A stretch of DNA of 64,000 nt from Cypionkella psychrotolerans (lineage in GTDB: Bacteria > Pseudomonadota > Alphaproteobacteria > Rhodobacterales > Rhodobacteraceae). Positions within the stretch are counted from its first letter, which is position 1; every line of letters begins with the position of its first letter. The notes beneath the pieces were generated by a model. It ran no database searches, was not told the origin of the DNA, and was given only the letters and a program-made list of their open reading frames with translations. This document shows positions 43,096-51,659 of this stretch, one piece after another. Both the position numbers and the translations under genes were made by a program. The stretch is from positions 112,188 through 176,187 of the forward strand of contig NZ_LGIC01000083.1 of NCBI RefSeq assembly GCF_001294535.1. The letters run 5' to 3'.

Positions 43096-43721
43096 GTCTG
43101 GAACTGGTGGAGCTTTCGGTGCGGCGTGGGGGGGTGGCGTTGTTCGCGCCCTTGTCATTACAGGTGGCCTGTGGGGCGGTGGCGACGGTGATGGGACCGT
43201 CGGGGGTGGGCAAATCGACCCTGCTGGATGCGATTGGCGGCCATCTGGCGCATGGGTTTTCCTGCACGGGCCGCGTGCTGGTGCAGGGCCGCGATATGAC
43301 CACCCTGCCCGCCGAGGCGCGGCGGATCGGGGTGATGTTTCAGGACGCGCTGCTGTTTCCGCATTTGTCGCTGGGGGACAATCTGGCGTTTGGGCTACCT
43401 GCTGCGGTGAGGGGCCGGGCAATGCGGCGGGCGGCAGTGGAGGCGGCTTTGGCGCAAGCGGGGCTGCAGGACATGTATATGCGTGACCCCGCGACGCTAT
43501 CCGGTGGACAGCGGGCGCGGGCGGCTTTGATGCGGGCGCTGTTGGCCGAGCCTTTGGCCTTGCTGTTGGATGAGCCGTTTTCCAAGCTGGATGCGGGTTT
43601 GCGCGGTGAGATGCGGCGGTTCTTGTTCGGCCATCTGCGCGCACGCGGCATTGCGACCTTGATGGTGACGCATGATCCCGAGGATGCGGCGGAGGCTGGC
43701 GGGGCGGTGGTGGTTTTGTGA
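43092..43721 (+). CDS. ynjD: ABC transporter ATP-binding protein, YnjD-like
   Basis: 209 residues. Walker A MGPSGVGKSTLLDAI, Q-loop MFQDALLFPHLS, signature TLSGGQRARAALMRAL, Walker B ALLLDEPFSKLD and the H-loop MVTHDPEDA are all present. It energises the YnjBCD importer at the cytoplasmic face. The start overlaps the ynjC stop and has GGAGGTGGAG upstream. It is short for an ABC ATPase, as in E. coli YnjD. A GC-rich hairpin follows at 43742-43760. Confidence 0.92.
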   Translation: MSLELVELSVRRGGVALFAPLSLQVACGAVATVMGPSGVGKSTLLDAIGGHLAHGFSCTGRVLVQGRDMTTLPAEARRIGVMFQDALLFPHLSLGDNLAFGLPAAVRGRAMRRAAVEAALAQAGLQDMYMRDPATLSGGQRARAALMRALLAEPLALLLDEPFSKLDAGLRGEMRRFLFGHLRARGIATLMVTHDPEDAAEAGGAVVVL

Positions 43722-43741
43722 GGGTTGGATTGTGGGACACC

Positions 43742-43760
43742 CCGGGGGGCTCGCCCCCGG
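43742..43760 (+). terminator. Terminator-like hairpin after ynjD
   Basis: CCGGGGG-GCTCG-CCCCCGG, 20 bases after the ynjD stop. It is followed by GAGGATATTTGAG, a tail also seen after the AATATCCCC repeat family, but no clean T-run. Confidence 0.6.
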
Positions 43761-43814
43761 ACCCCGAGGATATTTGAGCGCAGAGGATGACAATTTTAGA
43801 TAAGTTTTAGAGAG

Positions 43815-44291
43815 TCAGCGGCGGAGGTATTCTGTGGCGATGCAAATGGGAGCCTCTCCACGCAATGGGATTGAGGACAGTTGCTGCCAGTCTTTTGCGT
43901 CAAAATCTGGGAAGAAGGCGTCGGCATAAGGGATATCTAGCGCGACTTCGGTGATCAGCAGGCGATCCGCCAGGGGCAGCAGCGCGCGGTAGATGCCTGC
44001 GCCACCGATGCCATAGGAGCGGGCATAGCCGCTGGCGCGGGCAAATGTGAGGGCAGCTTCGGGGGTTGCGAAGACATGCTCGGTCAGGGATTTGTCAGAC
44101 GAGACCACGCAATTCAGCCGGTTTTTCAACGGCTTGAACGGCAGGCTTTCCCAGGTTTTGCGGCCCATGATGATCGCGCCTCCGGTGGTTTCGCGTTGAA
44201 AGAACGCCAGATCCTCGGGCGCGTGCCATGGGATCAGGTTGTCTTTGCCGATAGCCCCATTGCGGGCGCGGGCGACGACGAGGCTGAGCAT
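43815..44291 (-). CDS. folA: Dihydrofolate reductase
   Basis: 158 residues. The N-terminus MLSLVVARARNGAIGKDNLIPWHAPEDLAFF carries the active-site Asp/Glu position (PEDL) and substrate loop; GGAIIMGRKTWESLP is the NADPH-binding segment. It regenerates tetrahydrofolate after the ThyA reaction. The gene lies 13 bases downstream of thyA on the same strand, the usual thyA-folA pair. Ribosome site GGGGCC is modest. Confidence 0.94.
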   Translation of the reverse strand: MLSLVVARARNGAIGKDNLIPWHAPEDLAFFQRETTGGAIIMGRKTWESLPFKPLKNRLNCVVSSDKSLTEHVFATPEAALTFARASGYARSYGIGGAGIYRALLPLADRLLITEVALDIPYADAFFPDFDAKDWQQLSSIPLRGEAPICIATEYLRR

Positions 44292-44304
44292 GAGATCGGC
44301 CCCC

Positions 44305-45138
44305 TTACACAGCCACGGGGGCTTTGATGGCGGGATCGGGATCGTAGTTCAGAAACTCAAAATCTTCATATTTGAAATCAAAAATCGAGCTGACTTGCCG
44401 CTTGATCCGCAGGGTTGGCAAGGATTTTGGGCTGCGGGCGAGTTGGGTCTGCACCTGTTCCATGTGGTTGGTATAGATATGCGCGTCGCCCATGGTGTGG
44501 ATGAAATCGCCCGGCTCGTAGCCCGTGACATGCGCCAACATACTTTGCAGCAGCGCATAAGAGGCGATGTTGAACGGCACACCGAGGAACATATCGGCCG
44601 AGCGTTGGTAGAGTTGCAGATGAAGTTTACGCCCGGCGATGCGAACTTGCCAAAGGGTGTGGCAGGGCGGCAGCGCCATGTTTGGCACCTCGCCGGGGTT
44701 CCAGGCCGAGACGATCAGGCGGCGGCTGTCGGGGGTTTTGCGAATCGCGGTGACCAGATCGGCGATCTGATCGACGCTATCGGCGTAGTAAAGCGGGCGG
44801 CCTTGCGGGTCGTCGCCCGCCGGGGTCAATTTCGGAAACCGCCGCCATTGCGCGCCATAGACCGGGCCAAGATCGCCGTTTTCATCGGCCCATTCATCCC
44901 AGATGCCGACGCCATTGGCCTTGAGATAGCCGATATTGGTGTCGCCATTCAGGAACCACAACAGCTCGTGGATGATGGATTTCAGGTGCAATTTCTTGGT
45001 GGTGACCAGAGGAAAGCCTTGCGAAAGATCGTAGCGGCTCTGCATGCCAAAATACGAAATCGTCCCGGTGCCGGTGCGGTCGGTCGAGGTTTGGCCCTCG
45101 GCCAGCACGCGGCGCAATGCGTCGAGATAGGTTTGCAC
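44305..45138 (-). CDS. thyA: Thymidylate synthase
   Basis: 277 residues. It converts dUMP to dTMP using methylene-tetrahydrofolate. Motifs: [19 protein letters not shown], the catalytic Cys in [33 protein letters not shown] and [14 protein letters not shown]. The start is GTG at 45138 with GGAA upstream. Operon with folA. Confidence 0.97.
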   Translation of the reverse strand: MQTYLDALRRVLAEGQTSTDRTGTGTISYFGMQSRYDLSQGFPLVTTKKLHLKSIIHELLWFLNGDTNIGYLKANGVGIWDEWADENGDLGPVYGAQWRRFPKLTPAGDDPQGRPLYYADSVDQIADLVTAIRKTPDSRRLIVSAWNPGEVPNMALPPCHTLWQVRIAGRKLHLQLYQRSADMFLGVPFNIASYALLQSMLAHVTGYEPGDFIHTMGDAHIYTNHMEQVQTQLARSPKSLPTLRIKRQVSSIFDFKYEDFEFLNYDPDPAIKAPVAV

Positions 45139-45213
45139 GTCTGTGTTCCGTTTGGCTTGAGGGTTTTGGTTTTGTGACGGCGTGACAAGCTGTTGTCAGG
45201 ATTGGCGGTGGTT

Positions 45214-45229
45214 TGTCTATATATAGACA
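45214..45229. promoter_or_regulatory. 16-bp perfect palindrome upstream of the lipoprotein-Slam operon
   Basis: TGTCTATATATAGACA lies 164 bases upstream of the lipoprotein start and 76 bases upstream of thyA. A perfect AT-centred palindrome in a GC-rich genome suggests a dimeric regulator site. It does not match the classical Fur, Irr or RirA sites I know. Confidence 0.5.
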
Positions 45230-45392
45230 TGATCTCTGCGCCAGGCCAAGGCCGAAGCTTGCGCTGGGCAGTGGGTGATGCCAAGCGGGCACAGCGGCGA
45301 AAGATCAGGTGGCGAAATCGAATCCGCTTTGACTTTCAAGGGTTTTGCACGCAAAGTTGATGTGATTTTTGATGCTATGGGCAGGACCACAG

Positions 45393-46514
45393 ATGAAACC
45401 GATCCGTTTGACGCTTGCGGCCATGCTGCTGTTATCTGCCTGTGGCGGCAACCCGTTTATTCCAGATACGACCGTGCCGACCGACCCAACCACGCCCGTA
45501 ACGCCTGATCCGAACGGCGGAATTACCACCGAAGGCGGGCTGCCGCCGGGCACCACCTCGCCCACGCCTGCCTCCGGCGTCACCCGGTATGAGCCGAAGG
45601 GCAAGGATACCTCGAACGGCGATTCGGGCAACGGCTATGTCACCGAGGTCAGCTACAACGGCACTAACGATACGTTTAAGGTCGATAACCTTGGCTTTGA
45701 CGGCAACAACGTGTTTGACCGCGCCACGCCGGGCGAGTTGAACAATGTCACGGGCAAGAAAGCGACCTATGCTTTGTATGATGGCAAGCCCAGCTTGCCC
45801 GATTCCGTGACTGGCCAGCCGATTGATCAGTTGCAACATCGTGCTATCTATGGCGTGTCAAACGACGGGTCGGTGAAATTCGCGATCGTGCGCACCGGGT
45901 CATATGTCGATTATGGCTTTGGCGGCTTTATCTATAGCCGTACCGGGGGGGTGACTTTGCCCGCCGAAGGTTCAGGCACCAGCGAAGAATTCCTGACTTC
46001 GGGTGCCAAGAACCCCGCCTATCGTGGTCAGGCGCATTACAGCGGTAAAGTTGCCGGTCTGCGTGATTTCAAAGGTGCGGGTGGCATGGAAATGTCGACC
46101 GCTGATATGACGATGGACATTGACTTTGACGATTTCAATGACGGCAATGCAGTGCAGGGCCGGGTCTACAACCGCCGGATTTACGATCTGGCTGGCAATG
46201 ATGTGACCCAAACCGTGCTGGATGCGCTGGATGCCAAAACCGGGCGCACCAACAGCACCTTGCCGACGATTCAATTCACCATCGGGCCGGGCGTGATGAA
46301 CGACAACGGCGAAATTGTCGGCAAATTGGGCAGCTATTACGTCGACAGCGGTGGCAAGGCCGTGAGCTTTGAAGAAGGCAAGTATTACGCCGTGGTTTCA
46401 GGGAACAACGCTGCCGGGCAACAGGTGGTTGGCGTCTATGTGGTTGAGGGCGACGATCTGCGCTATGAAGGTGTAGGGGTGCGCGAAACCGGCGGCTTCA
46501 TTCTGCAACGGTGA
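45393..46514 (+). CDS. Surface lipoprotein with TbpB-like barrel, probable Slam client
   Basis: 373 residues. The lipobox LLLSAC places the lipidated Cys at residue 17. A Pro/Thr-rich linker (about 25-65) is followed by a mixed domain and a C-terminal beta-barrel-like region containing YRGQAHYSGKVAGL and MTMDIDFDDFNDGNAVQGRVYN, resembling the TbpB/HpuA-type barrel of Slam-dependent surface lipoproteins. AGGA precedes the ATG at 45393. The gene overlaps or directly adjoins the Slam-like gene downstream. In other bacteria such proteins bind host or environmental iron, haem or metal carriers; the ligand here is unknown. Confidence 0.75.
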   Translation: MKPIRLTLAAMLLLSACGGNPFIPDTTVPTDPTTPVTPDPNGGITTEGGLPPGTTSPTPASGVTRYEPKGKDTSNGDSGNGYVTEVSYNGTNDTFKVDNLGFDGNNVFDRATPGELNNVTGKKATYALYDGKPSLPDSVTGQPIDQLQHRAIYGVSNDGSVKFAIVRTGSYVDYGFGGFIYSRTGGVTLPAEGSGTSEEFLTSGAKNPAYRGQAHYSGKVAGLRDFKGAGGMEMSTADMTMDIDFDDFNDGNAVQGRVYNRRIYDLAGNDVTQTVLDALDAKTGRTNSTLPTIQFTIGPGVMNDNGEIVGKLGSYYVDSGGKAVSFEEGKYYAVVSGNNAAGQQVVGVYVVEGDDLRYEGVGVRETGGFILQR

Positions 46515-46519
46515 GGGTG

Positions 46520-47872
46520 ATGCTGCGCTTTGCGCTGGTGCTTGGGATGATGGTTGCAGCCCTGCCCTTGGCGGCAGGGGAGCTAAGTCCTGCACAAATG
46601 CGGGCATATGGCTTTCAACTGATGGCCACGGGCGATCAGATAGGCGCTATGGCAGTAGCCGAGGCTTTGCTGGGCCGCGATCCGCATGACGCGGCAGCGC
46701 TTTTTCTGAAAGCGCAGGCCTCGTCGACAGGGCCGGAGTCGCGTCAGGCGGCGCGGCTGTCTTTCCGCGCCACCCAAGACCCCGAGACCCGCTTTAGTGC
46801 GGCGATGTTTATTGCCAGTTCTTACGCGCAGGACAATCGCAAAGGGGCCGCGCAGTTGTGGCTGCGCAAGGCCGCCGATCTGGCGACCAGCCCCGAAGCG
46901 CGCGAGGTGGTTCGGGCGCAGTTTGACTATGTTAGATCAAGCAACCCTTTGATCTTGCAGTTTGATCTGTCAGTCCGCCCCTCGTCCAACGTCAACAACG
47001 GCTCGACCGCGACCAGCTTTCGCAACCCCGGCATTCCGTGGTTGCCGCCTGAAATTGAAATCTCGGGCGAGCAGTCGGCTTTGTCGGGAATCGAGGCGAA
47101 TTTTGCTGCCGATCTGACCTATCGGCTGCCGCCCACCGCCACCACGCGCACTGAGTTTTCGCTGCATCTTGATCAGTCGCAGGTCTGGCTGTCATCTGAG
47201 GCCCACGATATTGCGCCCGAGGCGGAGGCGAAAAACTATGCCACGGCCACGGTGGAAGCCGGAGTAACCCGGCTGTATCGCCCGGTGGACAGCAAGCTAA
47301 CCTACCGCTTTGGCGCGTTTGCAGGCCACGATTGGTCTGGCGGGCGTAATCTGGCCAATCGGCTGCGGCTGGAGTTTGGCGGCGATCTGATCGTGTCGAA
47401 TTCTTTGGGGCTGTATCTTGGCGTCTCGGGGGAAAAGCAAACCCGGCTGGATGCCACCATTCGATCTTCTGACGTCTATAGCATGACGGTGGCGGCCACC
47501 AAGCGCCTGCAAACCGGAGATATTTTGCAGTTTAGTCTGTCGGGACGCGACACTGTGACCGAAAGCCCCGGATTGGAGAACACCTCAATCGCGGCCCGCG
47601 TGGTGTGGCGCAAAGCCCAGCCTGTCGCGGGCATGGGCTTGTCGCTGAGCGCCTCGTCCGAGTTGCGCGACTATCCGTTTTCACCGTTTGATCTGTTGGA
47701 TGGCCGGGTTGATCACCGAAATCTGCTGGCTGTCACTTTAGATTTGAACGAATTTGATTATATGGGGTTCTCGCCCAGCGTAACGGTGACAGCATCGGAC
47801 GTCTCGTCCAATGTCGATTTGTTCACGACGCGCGAGGTTGGGGTCAGTATGGGCTTCAAATCCAATTTCTAG
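46520..47872 (+). CDS. Slam-like outer-membrane protein (surface lipoprotein assembly modifier, DUF560)
   Basis: 450 residues with signal peptide MLRFALVLGMMVAALPLAAG, then an N-terminal helical TPR-like domain (about 25-135: AVAEALLGRDPHDAAALFLKAQA) and a C-terminal beta-barrel (about 150-450) ending in GVSMGFKSNF, with the final Phe typical of outer-membrane proteins. This is the Slam/type XI secretion layout, which moves lipoproteins to the cell surface. A GTG at 46511 overlaps the lipoprotein stop (GTGA) and could be the real start; ATG 46520 has GAGG very close. The tight pair with a TbpB-like lipoprotein supports the call. Confidence 0.78.
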   Translation: MLRFALVLGMMVAALPLAAGELSPAQMRAYGFQLMATGDQIGAMAVAEALLGRDPHDAAALFLKAQASSTGPESRQAARLSFRATQDPETRFSAAMFIASSYAQDNRKGAAQLWLRKAADLATSPEAREVVRAQFDYVRSSNPLILQFDLSVRPSSNVNNGSTATSFRNPGIPWLPPEIEISGEQSALSGIEANFAADLTYRLPPTATTRTEFSLHLDQSQVWLSSEAHDIAPEAEAKNYATATVEAGVTRLYRPVDSKLTYRFGAFAGHDWSGGRNLANRLRLEFGGDLIVSNSLGLYLGVSGEKQTRLDATIRSSDVYSMTVAATKRLQTGDILQFSLSGRDTVTESPGLENTSIAARVVWRKAQPVAGMGLSLSASSELRDYPFSPFDLLDGRVDHRNLLAVTLDLNEFDYMGFSPSVTVTASDVSSNVDLFTTREVGVSMGFKSNF

Positions 47873-47893
47873 GCGGGCAACCTTCGGCCCGCC
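47872..47893 (+). terminator. Hairpin after the Slam-like gene
   Basis: GGCGGGC and GCCCGCC enclose AACCTTCG directly after the stop. No T-run follows, so read-through to the glyoxalase gene is possible. Confidence 0.5.
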
Positions 47894-47920
47894 TCTCAGC
47901 CAAGATATGAGGAGAGAGAC

Positions 47921-48349
47921 ATGACAATCCGATATCTGCACACCATGGTCCGGGTGCTGGACCTTGATGCCTCGATGGCATTCTACCGCCTGCTCGGGCT
48001 GGAGGAGACCAAGCGCTATACCAATGACAAGGGCCGCTTTACGCTGGTGTTCATGGCGCCTCCCGGTCAGCCGGAGTGTCCGGTGGAGCTGACCTATAAC
48101 TGGGATGGCGATGCGGGTCTGCCGTCGGATTCGCGGCATTTCGGGCATTTGGCTTACGAAGTCGATGACATTTACGCCACCTGCGCGCATTTGGCGGCCA
48201 ATGGTGTGCTGATCAACCGCCCGCCGCGCGATGGTCATATGGCGTTTGTGCGTTCGCCCGACAACGTCTCGATCGAGATTTTGCAGAAGGGGGAGGCCTT
48301 GGCTGCGGCGGAGCCTTGGGCGTCGATGGGCAATACCGGGAGTTGGTGA
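47921..48349 (+). CDS. gloA: Lactoylglutathione lyase (glyoxalase I)
   Basis: 142 residues. The two half-domains start RYLHTMVRVLDLDASMAFYRLLGL and GHLAYEVDDIYATCAHL. Metal ligands are visible as His7 (LHTMVRV), Glu in VELTYNW, His in FGHLAYEV and Glu in SIEILQKGEAL. It converts the methylglyoxal-glutathione adduct to S-lactoylglutathione. GAGGAGAGAG lies before the ATG. Single gene, possibly reached by read-through from the Slam operon. Confidence 0.93.
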   Translation: MTIRYLHTMVRVLDLDASMAFYRLLGLEETKRYTNDKGRFTLVFMAPPGQPECPVELTYNWDGDAGLPSDSRHFGHLAYEVDDIYATCAHLAANGVLINRPPRDGHMAFVRSPDNVSIEILQKGEALAAAEPWASMGNTGSW

Positions 48350-48382
48350 GGATTTCCGCCCGGAGTGCAGGCTGAAATCTGC

Positions 48383-48404
48383 GCCTCCGGCGGGGATATT
48401 TGAG
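48383..48404. repeat. Half-copy of the CCTCCGGCGGGGATATT repeat
   Basis: GCCTCCGGCGGGGATATTTGAG is the reverse complement of the left arm at 5611-5632. The partner arm (near 48356) is eroded. It lies between the convergent gloA and ribD genes. Confidence 0.55.
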
Positions 48405-48433
48405 CCAATGTGAATGGTTAAGAAATTGAACAG

Positions 48434-49519
48434 TCAAAAGGACCAGAGGCTGTAGGCGTCTGGTCCTATGGTTTTGGTCTCGCGCAGGGTGAGACGAGGG
48501 GCGTCTTTGAGGGTGGTGAGGTTGAGGGCGGCGAGGCTGGCTTGGCCGTCACCGCCGATCAGTGCACCTGCGGTGAATAGGGCGAGGTCGTCGACCAGAT
48601 CGGCGCGGATCAGCGCGGCTGCTAAGGTGCCGCCGCCTTCGCAGAAGATCCGGGTGAGGCCTTGACCAGCGAGGGCTTGCAGCGCCGCGCGGGGGTTTAT
48701 GGTTCCGTTTTCGCAGGCAGTTTCCAGCAGGGTCGCGCCCTGCCCTGTCCAAGAATCCCGGTTTTCCGGTGGCGCGTCGGGGCCGTGCAGCAGCCAGACC
48801 GGCGAGGTTTTGGCGGTATGACCGAGGCGGCTGTCTGGGCTGTGGCTGAGGCGGCTGTCCATCACGATGCGGATCGGTTGATGCGTGGCACCCAACTCGC
48901 GCACTGTCAGATCAGGATCATCAGCGCGGGCGGTGCCGGAGCCGATCAGCACGGCGTCATGGTTCAGGCGCATGGTATGGACGGCGCGGCGGGCGACAGG
49001 CCCGGTGATCCAGCGCGATTCGCCTGAGGCGGTGGCGATGCGGCCATCCAAGGTGGTGGCGAGTTTCAGGGTGACGAAGGGCAGACCTTGGGTGACGCGT
49101 TTCAGGAAGCCCGCATTGGCGCGGGTGGCCTCAGCTAGCAGAATGTTTTCAGTGACTGCGATGCCAGCGGCACGGAGCATGGCATGGCCTTTGCCCGATA
49201 CACGCGGGTCGGGGTCTTGCAACGCACTCACCACCCGCGCCACCCCTGCGGCGATTAAAGCTTCGGCGCAGGGCGGGGTTTTGCCGTGATGCGCGCAGGG
49301 TTCCAACGTGACGTAAGCCGTGGCCCCACGCGCAGCCTCTCCGGCTTGTGCCAAGGCCATCACCTCGGCATGCGGGCGCCCCCCCGGTTGGGTCCAGCCT
49401 CGGCCCACAACCACGCCCTGCTTTATGATCACGCAGCCGACGGCCGGATTGGGCCAAGTACGACCCAAGCCCCGCGCAGCGATGCGCAAGGCATGGGCCA
49501 TATGGTCTGCGTCGCTCAC
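48434..49519 (-). CDS. ribD: Bifunctional riboflavin biosynthesis deaminase/reductase
   Basis: 361 residues. The N-terminal deaminase (about 1-145) has [17 protein letters not shown] and [17 protein letters not shown], the zinc-binding set; the reductase domain (about 150-361) has [23 protein letters not shown] and [15 protein letters not shown]. It carries out two steps of riboflavin synthesis after GTP cyclohydrolase II. The start is a GTG overlapping the nrdR stop (GTGA). The nrdR-ribD order is common in alphaproteobacteria. No FMN riboswitch lies within the window. Confidence 0.95.
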   Translation of the reverse strand: MSDADHMAHALRIAARGLGRTWPNPAVGCVIIKQGVVVGRGWTQPGGRPHAEVMALAQAGEAARGATAYVTLEPCAHHGKTPPCAEALIAAGVARVVSALQDPDPRVSGKGHAMLRAAGIAVTENILLAEATRANAGFLKRVTQGLPFVTLKLATTLDGRIATASGESRWITGPVARRAVHTMRLNHDAVLIGSGTARADDPDLTVRELGATHQPIRIVMDSRLSHSPDSRLGHTAKTSPVWLLHGPDAPPENRDSWTGQGATLLETACENGTINPRAALQALAGQGLTRIFCEGGGTLAAALIRADLVDDLALFTAGALIGGDGQASLAALNLTTLKDAPRLTLRETKTIGPDAYSLWSF

Positions 49520-49983
49520 TCGTCCGCAGCGGTGCCGGGGCGGAGTTCAGACACGAAGCGGTCGAAATCATCAGCGGCTTGGAAGTTCTTGTAAACGCTG
49601 GCAAACCGGACATAGGCGACCGTGTCGATGCGCGCTAAAGATTCCATCACGATCTCACCAATCACCTTCGACGAGATGTCGGTATCGCCCAAAGATTCCA
49701 AGCGGCGCACGATTCCGGAAATCATCTGATCAATCCGTTCGGGATCAATCGGGCGTTTTTGCATCGCGATGCGGATCGAGCGTTCCAGCTTGGTGCGGTC
49801 GAAATCCTCCCGCTTGCCCGAGGTTTTGACGACGACCAGATCACGTAACTGCACGCGCTCATAGGTGGTGAAGCGCCCACCGCAGGCCGGGCAAAACCGA
49901 CGGCGGCGGATCGAAACGTGATCCTCCGCAGGGCGGCTATCTTTGACTTGCGTATCGACGTTTCCGCAGAATGGGCAGCGCAT
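49516..49983 (-). CDS. nrdR: Transcriptional repressor NrdR
   Basis: 155 residues. The zinc ribbon [17 protein letters not shown]...[17 protein letters not shown] is followed by the ATP-cone ([36 protein letters not shown]). NrdR represses ribonucleotide reductase genes in response to ATP/dATP. GGAGGGAG lies before the ATG. First gene of the nrdR-ribD operon. A perfect DnaA box lies 57 bases upstream. Confidence 0.96.
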   Translation of the reverse strand: MRCPFCGNVDTQVKDSRPAEDHVSIRRRRFCPACGGRFTTYERVQLRDLVVVKTSGKREDFDRTKLERSIRIAMQKRPIDPERIDQMISGIVRRLESLGDTDISSKVIGEIVMESLARIDTVAYVRFASVYKNFQAADDFDRFVSELRPGTAADE

Positions 49984-50039
49984 CGGCTCCCTCCTTGCTT
50001 GTTATTTGTTACTGCCTCGGTCCCGGCTATCCTGCCGAG

Positions 50040-50048
50040 TTATCCACA
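50040..50048 (+). promoter_or_regulatory. Consensus DnaA box upstream of nrdR
   Basis: TTATCCACA is an exact match to the DnaA consensus, 57 bases upstream of nrdR. Only one box was noticed, so this is not an origin. Confidence 0.4.
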
Positions 50049-50179
50049 GACCCTAGCGCCATTGCCTAGCCTTCGCCTAGGGGGATGATCGCAGATACTG
50101 CATATAGCTGTAGACTGTGGCGGGCAGGACTCAGGTGACGTCTAAAAACCGAGTGACCTGCCACTGATTGTGTGTGGCG

Positions 50180-50219
50180 TGACAGCAGAGTTGGCAGAGT
50201 TTGACAGCAGAGTTGGCAG
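50180..50219 (+). repeat. 18-base direct repeat with 22-base period
   Basis: TGACAGCAGAGTTGGCAG occurs at 50180-50197 and 50202-50219. It lies upstream of no recognised promoter and downstream of the DUF3800 gene. Confidence 0.6.
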
Positions 50220-50411
50220 CAACACGATTTTGATCGAAACGGGTCGTAAATGGAAATGACCCAGCAAGTCTAGTGTGCTATTTTGAATTTGTGGGTTTGC
50301 CGGAAAACCTTGGACGCTCCTTTGGGGTAGCCGGATCAAACGACGGTCGCGCATCGGATCGTGGCCTAACGCGAATGATCAACCTAGGCCCGGAAACCCA
50401 CACTTACCCTG

Positions 50412-51296
50412 TTATCGAAACGCATGTCCCTCATCGAAGACATAGCCATATGCTTCGAAGAGTTGACGCTGATCGTGTCTCAGCGCGACCTTGTGGGGCT
50501 GCGGGACTAGCGTGAGCCCATAATCAGCTGTCAGCCTTCGTCCAGACACCACCTCTCGCGCCACCAGCCTCGAGAGGGCCTTTGCTGGGTTACAGGTCCA
50601 ACGCGGAGCATGAGTATCAAGCCCCTGATAGACTGCGCTGGCGACAATATCTGCCAACTGCAATCCTGCCATCTGATAGTACGGCACAGACTCAAAATGC
50701 TGAAATCTGAGCACTTCTGGTCTAATCTCACGGGTCTTAATCCACGTGCTATTGCCGACAGCTTGGGCCTTGAGCTGTTCAACATATGCTTTCATTTGGC
50801 CAAATCGGTGGCCACCACGATGGGAAAACACGACTCGTAGGTAATCTTTGTTCCTCTCATAGGATGCGTCACGCACTACAAAATCGGTCACTCGCTCCAA
50901 GAGCATTCGGATCAGCCAGTTGTATAGAAACTGCGAAGATCCCCCGTTTGCGGCAACTACTCGAGGATTGTGATAATTCTGAAGTGTTCGTTTGTACGAA
51001 CAGACCGCAAAAGCTCGCGCTGGCGTCTTCGCCAAGTGCTCACAAGCAACAAGTCTTTTGGGGTCACTCAGGTTCCTATAGTGGATTACATCCGACTGGC
51101 GCGATCCCACTGCCTGACGAAGCGATAAATGAACATCAGGCAAAGTCTTGTCGATTTCTGCGCGCACCAAATATCCGGCAAGACACAACCATTCAGTGCA
51201 TCCCTTCGGATCTTCTGGCTTAAAGCTTCTCAAGCCGTCATCGCCAGCTTCGTCGACGTAAAGCACAAATGAAGCAGATTCGGGGCGTATGTTCAT
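50412..51296 (-). CDS. DUF3800 domain protein
   Basis: 294 residues. The N-terminal signature FVLYVDEAGDDGL and the late QLADIVASAVYQGL are the acidic motifs of DUF3800, a family with an RNase H-like fold often found in mobile islands and prophages. This suggests a metal-dependent nuclease, but the activity is not established here. The start ATG at 51296 has a weak ribosome site. Composition looks less GC-rich and less biased than the host genes to the left, fitting recent acquisition. It is separated by about 225 bases from the neighbouring tiny ORF. Confidence 0.8.
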   Translation of the reverse strand: MNIRPESASFVLYVDEAGDDGLRSFKPEDPKGCTEWLCLAGYLVRAEIDKTLPDVHLSLRQAVGSRQSDVIHYRNLSDPKRLVACEHLAKTPARAFAVCSYKRTLQNYHNPRVVAANGGSSQFLYNWLIRMLLERVTDFVVRDASYERNKDYLRVVFSHRGGHRFGQMKAYVEQLKAQAVGNSTWIKTREIRPEVLRFQHFESVPYYQMAGLQLADIVASAVYQGLDTHAPRWTCNPAKALSRLVAREVVSGRRLTADYGLTLVPQPHKVALRHDQRQLFEAYGYVFDEGHAFR

Positions 51297-51521
51297 AGGT
51301 CAAGTGCAGACGAAATTGCCCCCCGAGTCAAATCCTTAACCTACATAAAAGGAGGCGTTTAAGCCCCAATAAAAGGGCAGTTTAACGCCCGATCTCCGCC
51401 TTCAGCGTGCACTCAGATTCGCACTGAGAGTGGCAGCGCCATCCAATTTGACGCAGCCTTGCAAAGCTCACTCGCAGCGTCCACTATTTGAACTTAACAT
51501 CGTTTAATTAGGAGAATCGTC

Positions 51522-51656
51522 TTGACAGAGAAGAAGATTGGCGCGCCCCAGGGCGACAAAAAAGGCGCTTCGCCTTCACCGATCCGTGGAACCCAGAGCA
51601 GCGTGTCACCAAACAAACTGACGACAGGCGGGCCGACCCCACCACCCAAAAAATAA
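51522..51656 (+). CDS. Possible 44-residue Pro/Lys-rich peptide
   Basis: A TTG-started frame with GGAG seven bases upstream encodes MTEKKIGAPQGDKKGASPSP and continues with Ser, Thr, Gly and Pro, ending TPPPKK. It is disordered and basic, without a membrane segment. It ends four bases before the convergent membrane-protein gene. No homologue is recognised; the call rests on the ribosome site, the open frame and the non-random composition. Confidence 0.35.
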   Translation: MTEKKIGAPQGDKKGASPSPIRGTQSSVSPNKLTTGGPTPPPKK

Positions 51657-51659
51657 TAT

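Larger units (their letters stand above)
49984..50411. other. Gap between host operon and accessory region
   Basis: 428 bases without a convincing gene. It holds a DnaA box (50040-50048), a small CCTAG/CTAGG hairpin near 50065-50085 and an 18-base direct repeat (50180-50219). This is the boundary between conserved host genes and the accessory/prophage region; no tRNA or obvious att core is seen. Confidence 0.5.
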
